From Phlebiopsis flavidoalba (Eukaryota; Basidiomycota; Agaricomycetes; Polyporales; Phanerochaetaceae), in the NCBI GenBank assembly GCA_035772785.1, contig JAOCPU010000027.1, forward strand, positions 333,634 to 397,633: a stretch of DNA of 64,000 bases. The letters run 5' to 3'. Below are positions 48,373 to 60,881 of this stretch, one piece after another; the first letter of the stretch is position 1; each line of letters starts with the position of its first letter. A program made the translations under genes and the position numbers. The notes beneath the pieces were generated by a model. The model saw only the letters and a list, made by a program, of their open reading frames with translations. It was not told where the DNA came from and ran no database searches.

Positions 48373-50786
48373 ATGAAAGCAGGTACATCCATGCCCCACA
48401 CTCACGATCCAGAGAAGGTCTTGGACGTATCTACCTACGAACTATCGACTGACCCCAATGATGGAGACGAGGCTCTTCGCCCTGGTTGGTCTCGAGCGAG
48501 AAGGAGAGTTTTACCGAAGAACAGTATCTTGCTGTGCGCAGAAAACTAGTAAGATAAATATCCAGCGATTACATTCGTACGCTCGACCTCATTTGTTTTG
48601 TCGGCCTATCCAGGATTGGGTAATTCCGCCGTTGTGTCAAGCTGTCTACGCTTCCCAATTTCTGTAAGCATACACCCCTGAGTTATACAAATGTACGCCA
48701 ATTAGTACGTTCTCGGCAGAGACAAAAACGTCTTAAACTACGCAAGGTAAGCATGTCTGTGTCACTCGCGCCTGTCGATAACTTACGCACGACGCAGTAT
48801 CATGGGGATAAGCCCGTGACCGGGCAAGTAAGTGGTTAATTCACTTTGGTCTTTCAAGTCCGATTGACCAAGTTTTTCAGGATTACAACCTTGTCGCGCT
48901 CGCTTTTCTCCCTCGGCTCCCTAATTTGGATTTTTCCTACCATGTTGCCCATCTCTCAGCGGCTCAGGCTCGGAAAATATCTTGGCTGTAACGTTGCTCT
49001 ATGGGGTATTATCATGATGCTTCATGCTGTCCCGCGGTCCTTTTGTCCCTTCTTTGCTCTTAGGATGCTACTAGGTTAGATATCCTGAATTGATACTGAT
49101 CACTACGAATAGACCCATTACCTTAATAACCCTTCGCGTAGGTGCATTGGAAGGATGTGTAGCCCCCATCCTGATTTTGATTATTTCTATGTTTTACACG
49201 AGAAAGGAACAAGTAAGTCTCATATAAACTGGGCATTCCAACCCTCAAAATATCGATTGCAGGCACAAAAGAATAGCATGGTTCTACATCATGGTATATA
49301 GGCCATTCTCTCGGCACCTGCCACTGCTCACTCAAATCTGTCGGCATAGAACGGAGTGATGAAAGTCTTCGGTGGATTCGTAGCATACGTATATCCTCCA
49401 ATCTGCCTATACCATAAACTTCATTGAGCTTAGCATCGCAGGGTATCTCGTTCGACACAAGCGCCACAATTGCGCCCTACAAGATCATGTATCTCCTTAC
49501 CGGAGGCCTGGCTTTCATTGTTGGGATTCTCGTTATCATATTCCTGCCTGATTCTCCCGTTCACGCAAACTTTCTCACTCAAAGAGAGCGAGTAATCGCA
49601 CTCGAGCGCGTTACGAGATGATCAGGTCGGAACGGAAAATAAAACATCAAGAAATCACAGCTCGTGGAGGCAGCAAACAGACGTTCGGACATGGTTAATC
49701 TTCCTGCTAACCTGCATGAGTGAGTCATAGGGGCTTGTATTTTTATTTTTGCTTGTACATGTTAAATGCTAAACTCGAATGCACATCAGCGGCCATTCCA
49801 AACGGAAGCTTAAGTAACTGTAAGCAGTGTCGCATATTCACGAGGCGGGGTGCATACTAACGTGCTTCATAGTCGGGAACAAAATAATCACTGTACGTTA
49901 TATATAAATATACATATTGCCTGCGATCAAAAAACTTGTCGGCCCATAGAGCTTTGGCTATACGTTTGTGTCACTGTTTTATAGCGTTCCAAAATTCTAT
50001 TAATGATATTGTACAGGGCCCAACAAGCACTGGTACTTTCCTCTCCATCAGGGGTTGTCGACATCTTTAGTGTGCTTATCTGCGGATGGTACTCAGACTA
50101 CGCAGTACATCATATTTGCATGACATTTTTGGCGAATCTGATTGGACTTGAACTCATAGGGGGAGCGTATGCTACCTATCGCTATCGGTATCGTCCCGAC
50201 TATTATTGGCACAGCATTATTTGTAGGGCTCGATTCCACACCTCAACATAAGGGGGCTCTTTTATTCGGTGTGTAGTTCATACCACGACCAGTACGGGAT
50301 TTAATACGGTGTCTACAGGAAACTATATCGTAACTTTCCTCGGAAGCTCGCTCGCTATCATCTACGCCTATAATGCTACAGCAACACCAGCGGACATACT
50401 AAGAAGGTGACCGTAAAACACCATGACCCTTGCTTCCTATTGCATAGGTAACATCATTGGAGCGGAGACTTTCTTGCCAAAGGACGCCCCTGGTTACATT
50501 CCGGAAAGACAGCAATCCTCATACTTTTGTCTACATCTTTTCTTCTATGCTTCGTGATACGTTGGGTCAACATCAGGGCGAATGACGAAAAGGGAGAGAA
50601 AGCTAAGAACATCATGGAACGAAAACGGATGGACCGGCGACGATGTCGAAAGGGAAAGACAGCGGCACGCATTCTTGGACATGACGGACAAAGAGTGGGT
50701 GCATTTACACGATCTCAATTATGGGGATCCAAGGAACACACTAACATCAAGGATTTTAGGAACCCTACTTCGTATATACATCTTGA
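48373..50786 (+). pseudogene. MFS transporter, Dal5-like, copy F, broken
   Basis: Tandem partner of copy E, same strand, 380 bp away. The ATG at 48373 (or 48391) gives MPHTHDPEKVLDVSTYELST, then DPNDGDEALR, LVGLERE, FTEEQYLAVRRKL in the next frame (48508-48550) and DWVIPPLCQAVYASQFL (48613-48664). The intron leads to DKNVLNYA (48721-48745) and YHGDKPVTGQ (48798-48828). More pieces: LRLGKY (48967-48985), LEGCVAPILILIISMFYTRK (49147-49206), IAPYKIMYLLTGGLAFIVGI (49465-49524), FLPDSPVHANFLTQRERVIA (49540-49599), VVDIFSVLICGWYSD (50055-50100), MLPIAIGIVPTIIGTALFVG in shifted frames (50170-50230), NYIVTFLGSSLAIIYAYNAT (50320-50382), IGNIIGAETFLPKDAPGYIP (50442-50502), CFVIRWVNIRAND (50547-50585), and NPYFVYTS with a stop at 50784. 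The E and F terminal exons are nearly identical, which argues for recent duplication. Confidence 0.8.
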
Positions 50787-51067
50787 GGTTGTCCTGCCGC
50801 AGCAATAAAGATACACGCAGAAGGCCCAAGTAAAAATAAGCAAATATGTTTACCTTATGTGAAGTCAGCTGCGAAATGCGAAGTGAGACCGACGAGACCG
50901 GGGGGATGGGGACCAATTAACTTTGAAATTAATATATCTCAATTACTTGACACTGCATTTGCGGGCTATGATAATTCCAGGCTGTCTAGATTGCTTCATG
51001 GGCTGTGAATGTTAAGCATCCCGTAGGTGCCCAGTCACGTCCTCTAATGTCGCTATTTGGTTCCCAG

Positions 51068-53527
51068 TTAGTGCGCGGCAAACCTTGACTTTGCGCGAAG
51101 ACGTCCACCAATCCTCCTGAATATAAAACTACCAGACAATGAATATCACATCACGACCCTGCGGAATTATGATTACTCACCGGTAAGGGCGCAGCAATCG
51201 TCATAAACCCCCGCCAACAACGCAGGTCGCACCGACAGTGCCGAGTGCCTCGTACATCTGTCCCGCGAAGAGCGGAAACGCCGGAGGCGAACGCGCCGCG
51301 CGTGAACGCGTTCGCTGCCATCGCAGATGCGGCCATGGGACGGTATGCAGAGACAAGATAGGTGAACGTCGAGGAGAAGCAGAGCGTGAAGCCGATGCCG
51401 AAGAATGTAGTCGCTATGATGGGCGCGATCCAGTGCACGTGGGGGTACGTTGTGAACGCTAGCCAGAAGAGGCTCACGGGAACGATGATCGCGCCGACTT
51501 GGCCTGTCAAAAGGCGGGCTTCGGGTGGAGGCTCGACGCCCGGGTGCTTTGTGTGAGTGTACCTAAGAGAGTGAATCAGACATTGTCAGAGGAATGCGTC
51601 CGACGGTGCTCACATAATGAGGGAAACATTGACCACGGTTCCCAGCACCATGCCGATACCTAGTCCTATGAATGCTAGTCCGGTACTTTGAATATCGAAG
51701 CCATGATTGACCACGAAAATGTACGGATAGGCCTGGAAGGCTAAATACAAGATTCCGAAGATAATAGAGGTCCTATGCAGTAGTCGATTCAGCATGCTGT
51801 AGCTTTGTATCACAATGCTGACGACGTACCACAGGTTGAGCAAACAGACACATTTGGTCATAGAATAAGAGCTCTAAAGAGATATAAGTCGACAATATGC
51901 GTGATATGCCTGCGTGTATGCGTACCAAATGGCCGATAGCAGCTCACGCTTATCATGCGGAGCAGCGATCCTTCGCGTCGATCAAGAGGAGCATAATACC
52001 GCGAGAGTCACCAGTACTTTTCCTAAGCCTACGATCGGGAATGAGCTCGTTTGTGCAGGATTTTGTAGCTGAAGAGACCATACTTCTTGGCTTTGAGTTT
52101 ACGTAGTGCAGGTTCGTACGTCTCGGGAACAAACTGTATGAAAAATGAGCCTGTTACAAAGGAAGAGAGGATTGCGAGCTGACCGCGAAGATAAATAATA
52201 GCTCGACGAAAATCCAGATGAGGAGGATGCGGTATGACCATCTCCAATCGGTATTCTAGAAAAGCAAATGAGTAGCTGATCAACGAGCGAGGCCCCAGTA
52301 CGACGCTTGCCTGGTTGATATAAGCTGAGTATATTTATTAGATATGCGAATGGAGGGGATAAGATGACACACTAACCCGCTGACGAGAGGACCCAACATT
52401 GGCCCTATGAAAGGTGCGAGGGTGTACAACGCCGTCGGTCTAATCATTGATGAGCCACCCACGCTTGCATAGCTAGGGAGTACTCACATTGCCACTTGAT
52501 GCCCAGCGAATATGTCACTCACACTGCCTCCAGCCACACTCAGGAACGCCGAACATGAGAATCCGGTGAGGAAGCGGAAGATCAGAAACACCGCTGAGAG
52601 GGATGAACGTGAGATAGATCCTAGAAAACGAGTTGCCCAGCATACCGATGTTAGGTGCGAATGCCACGGGCCAAGTGAAAATCCAGAAGAAGATATATGA
52701 GACTCGGTAGACGGGAGTGCGCCCGTATACCTCGGACATTGGTCCCGCAAAAAGCGGGCCGAATGCTTGATGTGCGAATAAGTATAAATGCAAATTCATT
52801 TTGAAGACACAGGACCATTGCAAACGTACTGATACCCAAAACATATATACTAATGCCCAAAATGACGACCTCTTTGCTGACATGGAACGATTCCGCCTCG
52901 CCCGGCTCAGCAAACGCTGCCTGCGGCTCAACATGAGTGACTATCAAATCCGAGACTATAGATACTCACCACTGACGATGTGAACGTGCTGCAAAGCGCA
53001 CCGGTGCTGTCTGGCGACGAACACGATAAGGATTTGCGGAGCAATGTCCACCTCTTCGGACTCTCCTCCTCCTCGTCGAGGAATACAAGATACGGGTCCT
53101 TCTCGGACAGGGCAAGGTCGTTAAGCGGTTCTTGCTTTTTCTGCTCGTCAAAGTCGATAGGGGGAAGTTGGCCGGCATTCTCGGCTTCAAACGGTCCCTC
53201 TGAGTGTGTGGCTAGACGTGTCCGATCCTGCACCCGCCATGGCTGCAGCGCAAACTGGATATTAAGAATGCCGGGTAACCGAAGGAGCGGTGATGGGACT
53301 TCTGGGCAGCTGCAGGGCTTTAAACGACCTTGCGGCAAGCGCCACCGTTCGACCTCGGGGGTCCCAAGCACGACGGGAGCCGTATCACCGGACGGTCGGA
53401 GTGGCATTGTAAGCCACCTGCGGAGACGAACGCGATAGTGTAGCAAATCAGGGTCGTGCTGGCAGTGCCTGGAGATCGCACGGGCTTCCGGCACAAACAC
53501 TGGTGCTCGGTCTTCGGTCTCGGGCAT
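51068..53527 (-). pseudogene. MFS transporter, DHA1 type, copy H, frame-disrupted
   Basis: Second DHA1-group exporter, on minus. MPETEDRAPVFVPEAR begins at 53527. DEQKKQEPLNDLALSEKDPY and LVFLDEEEESPKRW follow (53055-53155), then SFHVSKEVVILGISIYVLGI (52835-52894), AFGPLFAGPMSEVYGRTPVY (52710-52769), VAFAPNIGMLG (52640-52672), FLIFRFLTGFSCSAFLSVAG (52525-52587) and GSVSDIFAGHQVA. An intron comes next, then ALYTLAPFIGPMLGPLVSGL (52377-52436). FVPETYEPALRKLKAKKYGL (52075-52130) follows, then LNLWYVVSIVI, ILYLAFQAYPYIFVVNHGFD (51694-51753), STGLAFIGLGIGMVLGTVVN, PVSLFWLAFTTYPHVHWIAP (51426-51483) and VSAYRPMAASAMAANAFTRG (51298-51357). The last exon RRIGGRLRAKSRFAAH ends at a stop codon at 51068. 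The GPLFAGPMSEVYGR loop is the family signature. It is less damaged than copy G but still needs shifts around 52000-52300, 52600 and 53000. Confidence 0.8.
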
Positions 53528-55672
53528 TGGGTCAGGGGGGGCATGGCCGAGCTTTTGGGAGCTTGTATGTTGATTGCGCAAGAAAAAACGTGGCTTGAGT
53601 GTGCGATATTAACAGCAACAGAGCCCGTGAGGGTTCAACGAGCCCCATCCGACCAATTATGTAGATGTTGCAACCTCGAGACGCAGATCTATGGACGACT
53701 ATCTTCACGCTGAAAAGGCGGCCTGATAAATTTCAGTAAATGGGCGAGATCAGCAAGCAAACCACACCTGTCTGATGCGAAGCGCCTTGACCACTGAATC
53801 TGACCTAAAAACCGAGTCTTGACGCGTCGCCGATGTACTTATAGCAAACTTGAAGGTGCAATGCGGTGTGGCACTCACAAACAGTGATGAACCTGAGGAA
53901 GCCTCGGTGTTTCCTTTTGCAGACAAGACGCACGGATCAGGATCATGCCTCCGGCGCGTCGGCCCGACAGGCGACACTTCAGACTCACGAAATAGTTGTT
54001 TGCGGACCCGCTCACCAGCTAGTGAGTTCATCGAAAAAGTCGGCCGTGACTAGTGGTATATCCATGCAATTATCAGACTATGAGGGGTACATACAAGCTA
54101 TGTACAACGATTACAACGAGACCAGTGCGAAACCGAGCCATTCGTTCTATGCGAGATACGTACAGGAACATATTCCAGAGAGTACTGTAGACATCGGAAG
54201 GAGTAAGACGTGCAAGACCGCGAAGGACGGTGGCGGTACAAGCGGCATATCAAGGCCAAGCGGGCAAGAGCCGGAACGCCCCATATAGATGAACCGAAGT
54301 AAGGGGGCATGATGATAGGAGCGGGAGTGATGACATTTAAGTTCGTTAATAGGGTTGGCGTGACAGTGTCCATAATAAATCATAAATGAAACCCAAAGGC
54401 GGGTCCAATGGTTAGACGGGGTTTACACCCTGTAGATGGGCCTGCCTGGAGCGGTCGACGGGGCGACCCGTGCGCGCGTCTTCGTAGCGGACATTGGCGC
54501 GAGATGGAGTGATGGCACCGAGTCCATGCCGAACCAGCGGCACCGGGAAACGGTCTCCGAAGAGAGTCAGTTTAGTGGCGGCGTTGGTGGTTGCTGAGGG
54601 AGCGTCCGTGTGATCACTCTGCATGAAGATCCGTCAGCGTCCGCTAGGTGGAAAAATTAGAGATTGGAATGGAGCTCACAGTACAGGTGACCTGGGACGG
54701 TGGGTGCTGGTGCTGTGCCTCCTACCGGAGTCATGGTATGAGGGCTAGGAGCTATAGGGCGCGAGTCGAACAATGTGAGAGCGGCTGACGGTTATGCCTG
54801 AGGACGAGCTCGAGGTGTAGTAGACGGGAGAGCGGCGCTGCTGCTCCGGTTGATGGGCCAACTACGGATGTGGTGGTTGTAGTAGTGCGCGCTATGACAA
54901 ACGCTGTTAGACCTATGCCTTCTGCTCGAGTACGGCGTGATAATTAGCCGTAGTCGCGATGCTGAGAGGAGGGATAGTGGTGCCCGCCACTCCCGCTCTC
55001 GTGGTGTAGACTTACGGGCTGATGGTGCGACAGTGCACGAGCAGCGCGAGCACACGGTGGTATGGGAGGAAGGCGAGCTTCCAGCAGATGTAGTACGTAG
55101 GGGGTGGGCATGTTATGCGAGGGCGTGGGTGAGCAAGGGTGGTGGTACAGAGTATGCTGATGTCTGGTAGAGAGATGGATGCGGGGCACTGGCTGGGTGG
55201 TGGAAGGTTGCAGAGTAGGACGGATGAAAAGCTCGGGGCTTTGGTGGTGGGGTGCGTACATGATTTATATGAGTGTGGGCGGTGGCGGTGGTGGTGGAGG
55301 TGGGTGGAAGAACTTGAGAGCGTCATGCGCTTGAGGAGGAGACTTTATGGAGACTGACGGAGGCTTACCCCTGCTTTCATTTTCGGAGGTGTATTCCAAG
55401 CAGATCGGCCAGAATCAGGGAATGCCGTCATTGATTCGATCAAAATCGTCTCTTTCAGGCAGTCTTCACAGCTCTTCACACATCGGACTACGGCTCAGCG
55501 ATTGGCAGCCTCAGGTAAATGTTAAAATGCAAGAAATCCCTCCGCAGAACTATGACTCGCCAACAATATGCACAGCACTGGTATCGGCTCTTGGATTTTG
55601 TCGCAATTTTTGAAACGCGTCTCATGGAGCGCCCGACCTCATTTCGGGTCCAACCACGTGCTCAAGCCGTGA
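53528..55672. other. intergenic; GT-rich, low-complexity part
   Basis: No recognised gene. At 54920-55325 the + strand is rich in G and T, so the minus strand opens long His/Pro/Ser-rich frames of low complexity. These could be a disordered N-terminus of an unknown minus-strand protein continuing to about 54410, where FPVPLVRHGLGAITPSRANV (54480-54540) looks more protein-like, but no family is evident. Confidence 0.4.
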
Positions 55673-55883
55673 TCGTGAGATTTGTGTGATCCTCGGAGAG
55701 TCCCGTGAGCCGAGCCTGATGGTCACGCAGACTCGTGAGTTAGGTTTGATGCTCAAAGGGTCTCGTGAATTAGGTTTGATGCTCAAAGCATCTCGTGAGA
55801 TAATCGAAGATTGCTCAAGGTGGCTCATGGCGTAATCTACGCGCTCAGGCTGCCTCGTGAAATCTTGTTCACGATGACGTCCT
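55673..55883 (+). repeat. tandem repeat, seven 30-bp units
   Basis: Units begin with (c)tcgtgag at 55673, 55703, 55733, 55763, 55793, about 55823 and 55853, giving a period of exactly 30 bp. The third and fourth units share ttaggtttgatgctcaaag without change; the outer ones are diverged. The array ends about 280 bp upstream of the transposase start and may be a subterminal repeat block of that element. Confidence 0.85.
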
Positions 55884-56159
55884 CAAGGTCACGTAATGGA
55901 AGCTTACTTCACGCAACATCCATCAATGGTTGTCGCGTTTTGTAGTCAACATGCGGACATTGTGCACAACGCCGCACTCTCTCCTTGAGTTCGGACTCTT
56001 GTTCTAACTTCCGTGTGTTGTGCAGCACCCATTCCGCTTCGCCTGTAAGTCTCAGTCTGTTCGCCAGAATACATGATACTCAGCTCAAGCATACCCCTCC
56101 AATAGAAACCCGCACTTGAGTCATGCCGCGTGGGATTCCACAGAAATCGCGCCGACAAA

Positions 56160-59100
56160 ATGGTCTGCCAACACTGCGAGACGTTTCGGGCCTCCTCGAG
56201 GGGCATTTTCGCAGCATGAAGCTGCGTGCAAACGGCGCAAAGAGCGGCGAAAGCGGGACGGAGAAGTTTTGCCGAGCTCATGGAGAGAAGGGGACCGACA
56301 GCGGAAGCGCCCCCCCGGTAAGTAATTGAATTAGCTTGAGAAGGGGGAAAAACTCACGAGAAACTAGCCCGAATGCGGAAGAACTCGCTCTCGCAATCGC
56401 AGTCCGGGGTCGTCTCACATCGAAGGTAAGTTATTGGGTTCCATCTATCACACCAAGCTGTGAGCATAAAGCTTTGTCCTTCTATAGATGAAGGCTCGTC
56501 GCTGGCTCGTAGCCCACCTCTGAGCAGCGCTACTAGCAGCAGTTCTCTGAGGGGGGGCTGCCCTACTGGTAAGTTTCATGAGTATTACCTGTGTTGAGCT
56601 AAACTATAAATCCGTGTAGATGTGCTGTGGATCCCCCCTGCGCTTGGGGGGATTGCGGAAGAGCTGCCTTCTGGCCCGAAGAAGTTGTGCATGCTCTAGA
56701 GGAGCCAGATGCACCTGACCGTACAGAGGATCGGGACATTGGCGCAGACTCCGCTGATGCACAAGCCCCAGAGCCCCAGAGCCCAGCAGCCTCCGGACCC
56801 TCCCACGATGACATCAAGATCGAATATCATCCAAACAGCGGACGCGCGGAGAAGGAGAAAATTTATCCCTTCGACAAATATCGTCTCGAACGACCTAGCT
56901 GCCGAGATTCCGGATCCAAACCCGTGGCATCCATTTGCCCTCCCGCGACGACTTCGAGTTTGCCGAAGCAGTACACCACTCGGGCATGAAGGAACAGCAA
57001 ATCCGCACGCTACTCTCGGGAGGTCGTCTCACGTATCCAGTCCGGTGAGGCCGACTTTTCCCCTGACTAGCTACGCCAAATATCAAGCGGCCTGGGAATC
57101 GGCAAGGCTGTGCTATCCGGAGGTACGCTGAGTGCAATTGCGCGTCGATATTTCATTTCAACAACATTGTTTTATATATTGTAGTTTGTTTAAACGATGA
57201 AAAGTACCCGTTCCATATCTGCGTGAAAACCGAACGTTTTTGAAGTCTGGGCTCGCGACGTAGAAGAAACATTAATCACACAAGCAACTTAAACTGAAGA
57301 CCCGAACCTTATTCGATATCTTCAACTTGATGCACCGGTCGTATGGTCCAGATGGGACGAAAATCGTCAAGCGTGGGAGCAATTCTGGGGAGCAGAACCC
57401 ACTCAAGGTAGCTATATGTGGGATGTTCAGGTGATTATTACACCTTGTATGAATCACATCGAGACTAAGATGCAATTATGTTGCAGTCCGAAATACCTGA
57501 TGAAGGTGGGATTCCACTGGGAAGGGAATCTACATCTATGCCGATAAAAGTAAACTATCTACCTTCGGCACTCAAACAAGGATATCCCGTGGTTTATGCG
57601 CATCACAAATGTCGAGGCTGCCCAGCGGCATGGTCCCGGCTTTGGCGGTTGGGCATGTCATTGGTTTTCTACCAAGGGTTTGTAGTGTTGGGTCTCGGAT
57701 ATGTATATTTTCTGCCTAACAAAATGTTTTGATAGGTGAAAGAGACGTCAGAGGATAGTGGGAAACCCACGTTTATTAACTTCAAGCGCAGGGTGTGGCA
57801 TACAGCAATGATGGAGGTGCTGGGTCGCTTCAAGGGACTGGGAAAATATGGGCTGGCGGTTCGCTGCGGTGATCAAGTTACGCGCAAATTTTTCCCATTT
57901 TTCGACATTCTCGCGGGAGATTACGAAGAGCAGTGAGTCTGCAGTATTCTTCCTTTACAAAAACGAGGCTCACGCTTTTACAGGTGCTCGATGGTACTGA
58001 TCAGGGGTAACAACAGCCTCTATCCGTGCCCTGTGTGCTTAATTCCACAGGAACTTCTGTCCGATATTGAAGCAGGGCTGTCAGGCGACATCGATCTACG
58101 AACAGTTTGAGAAGGAAAAAGAAGCTGTCCTAGCCCAGACAGTCTCTCAACGCGAAGAGCCTGCAAAAAAACTTGGTATCCGTCCTATCTGGGTACGCAG
58201 TCATATTACTCAATGTATGACTATAACTGAGTTCTCGTTAGAATCTATTCTGGGACTTCGACCACACAGATCCGCACAAAGCGGTTTCATTTGATCAGTT
58301 ACATTGGTATCACAGCGGCTTTATTTGGGCACCACCTCTGGGGGAGTTACAAGCAGTAATCGATAAGCTCCCTCGTAAACGGCAGTACATGGTGAAAATC
58401 GATGACGGGTAATGTTCATCAGGCAATGTAAACTGTTACATACTCTAATGCTTAACAGAGTCAAATCGATGCCGCGCTGGAGGCACGTCTATCACTTTGA
58501 AGACGGGGCTTTCAAGTACGACTTTACGGATGGCAGCAAGTATAATGATCTGTCAAAGGTATGGCACTTCTACCAATATAAGCGGGGTGTTTGCTCATTT
58601 CTTTCGTGTCAAACACTTATTGCGAATTATAGATTCTCGTTTTTGCATCGTACAACGCTTTGAAAGCGGCAGAGACCCCAAAAGGGTTTGCGCTTTTGAA
58701 GCTCATTCGGAAATATAGCGAGTGCAATATGTACTCTTCGTTTGAAGTTCACACAGAGCGGACCCTCAAGGAGTTTGAAGATGCAATACGTCAATTTGGG
58801 GAGTTACTTGATGTAAGTCGATTTTCCGGTCACGCACATGCAATCCAGTAATGATAGGGGCAAAAATACAGGAATACAAAACATATGAGGACGATGATGG
58901 AACACGAAAAGATTGGGACTTCATCAAGGCACACCTCCACGTTCACGCGATTCGTGATATACGAATGAAGGGAACGCTTCTAAGTATGACCACCAAGCAA
59001 TCGGAACATTTCCACAGACCCATGAGGAAAAATTACCTGGGGCATACGAACTTCAGGCTAGTCGATCAACAGGTACGCGTTTGATTACTCCAGAATGTGA

Positions 59101-60086
59101 TTTGCAACTAACTATCACTAATTCAATTCATTGTATAGCTCGCTCATTAGGAATCACATGGACTTGTGCGCGAATATGATTCGCGAAAGAGTGGATATTT
59201 GGGACGAGTACCAACAGGAAGAAGAAGATAAACGCAAAAAAGGAAGAGGCGGAGGCGGAGGCAAGAGCTGATCCCTCGAGCGTGAAAGTAAAAAAACCGG
59301 TCAAATTATTTCTTTGTACGCGTACATGTCCTTTGTGCTAATTGCCCTTCTATCAGATCACGACATGGGATCAGGCCACGCTCAAGTCGTCGCAGAAGCC
59401 AATTGGTTTTAGTGCCTTAGAAAGTCTTCACGCGGCTGACCCGGCTTTCAAACGCTTTCGCATTAGACTTCAAGATTATTTGACGGCAATCATTGCAACG
59501 AGTCCACATATTCTCGAAATACTGCCTTCGCAGACAAACGAGGGTCTTCCATCGGGTCGCATCAAGTTCTCATCAACGGAACAGGTTCGTTTAACAATAA
59601 ACGACTCAATTTACTGCTAATTACTCTTATATACCTAGGTGACCGAGTACCGCTTCTTGAAGGTGAACTATGAGTCAACCGTCACTTGGCAATCGACCAC
59701 GGACTTCTTGCGATGCAGCCCGATGTTTTTCGGCCACCCTCGCTACGACTGCGTCATCTACAACTCCGGAGGAGAGCTGGCATTCGCACGCATTGCCTTG
59801 ATATTCACCTGCATCCTCGCAGGGCGAAGGATTCCTCTCGTACTTGTGCAAGATATCAACTCGCCCAATCAGAGGGCGAATAGTTGATAGGGAGCTGTCC
59901 CTGTATCGCTTGCGCTCAAGCAAGCGGCAGAGTGCGCATTTCATTCCTCTTCTTTCGATTATCCGTGGCGTCGTTTTGCACCAAGATAGCGAGCGACCAG
60001 ACGAATATGTAGTTGTTGACACCATTGATACTGATATATTTCTACGCATGCGTCGTGCGTTTCCTCAGATTTACGGTATGACTTGA
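56160..60086 (+). mobile_element. Plavaka-type DNA transposon transposase gene
   Basis: Transposase of the basidiomycete Plavaka group, a cut-and-paste element family related to CACTA elements. The start at 56160 gives VCQHCETF and, one frame over, FSQHEAACKRRK: a split C2H2 zinc finger. Then IKIEYHPNSGR (56816-56848), PNPWHPF (56917-56940), YAKYQAAWESARLCYPE (57072-57122), VWSRWDENRQAWEQFWGAEP (57341-57402), YADKSKL and GYPVVYA in shifted frames, FINFKRRVWHTAMMEVLGRF (57773-57832), ILAGDYEEQ (57909-57935), LIRG..CPVCL (57995-58040), VHTERTLKEFEDAIRQFGEL (58748-58807), DWDFIKAHLHVHAIRDIRMK (58914-58973) and QSEHFHRPMRKNYLGHTNFR (58999-59058). The C-terminal part includes SLYRLRSSKRQSAHFIPLLS and a last exon RMRRAFPQIYGMT ending at 60086. 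Introns are short. A few indels (zinc finger, 57510-57620) may make it inactive. Terminal inverted repeats were not found. Confidence 0.85.
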
Positions 60087-60881
60087 TACAGTGTAGTATT
60101 AGGCAGTAGTCTACTTTAGTTACCATAACATGCATTTTTGCGCTTGCTTTGCCGATTGTTATAGTTGAAAGACTTGAAATAACCGTTCCAGCTTAATCAA
60201 GAGATGCCTCAGCAAACAAATACGCCAAACTGGAACGAGTGTGAGCACTTACCTACGCTTTAGTCATGTGGCGCTAGATCAAACGCCACAACGATGGCGC
60301 TTGCGTCGACGCAAAGTCGGCACGGTGTTGAATAGCTCAATAGCTATGTAAGGGCGACGATTACTTCTTGCGTAGGTTCTTGCGACATTAATTGCTAGTA
60401 TCTGCGACGCTCAATGCTGTTATCTCATTCAAGTGAGACAATCACACGGTACAGATCGGCTTCGGAGAATCCCGAAGGTAAGAGTTCAGCCCATTGAATC
60501 ACCGAGATTAAAGGGTCGATGTGCACTGAGATGTCATTTGAGATAGTTGATCTGCTAATCAGTACATATCTGGACTCAAGTAGTGTCATGAGGTGTTCCT
60601 ACTCCTCCGACATTGTGCTAACCTCCTATGTATGATGAGTGACGACAAAGACCAAAGTTCTGAGCCCTGAGTTGGCTGACGCAGGTGAGACTTCGATACC
60701 TCATGGCTTAATTAATACTGAATGCTATCCAATTCCGTCGCCGATGATTTTTGAGACAAAAGCCGAGCCAGTACAGTTTCTTTGCTGTGAGCGAAGATAT
60801 TCGAATTTTTAGATAGTATTTAAGCTGCCCTTGGTGTTCAAGTCGATTCATCGCTCAAATATCACACTAGAGTACCCAGAC
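60087..60881. other. spacer between transposase and DUF6698-like gene
   Basis: About 800 bp, no gene recognised. It should hold the downstream gene's promoter, and possibly the 3' end of the transposon if the DUF6698 gene is not part of it. I saw no inverted copy of the 30-bp repeat here. Confidence 0.5.

Noticed and set aside
29850..50786. A secondary-metabolite gene cluster built around the transporters
   Set aside because: No polyketide synthase, NRPS, terpene synthase or P450 peptide was seen; ERG10 is a core enzyme and does not by itself indicate a cluster.
2044..53527. Repeat-induced point mutation as the cause of the broken MFS copies
   Set aside because: That process changes C to T without moving frames; here the damage is mainly one-base insertions and deletions, and single-copy genes are affected too.
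54944..55326. His/Pro/Ser-rich minus-strand frames of about 105 residues
   Set aside because: Two frames are open together over GT-rich low-complexity DNA; no domain and no clear start.
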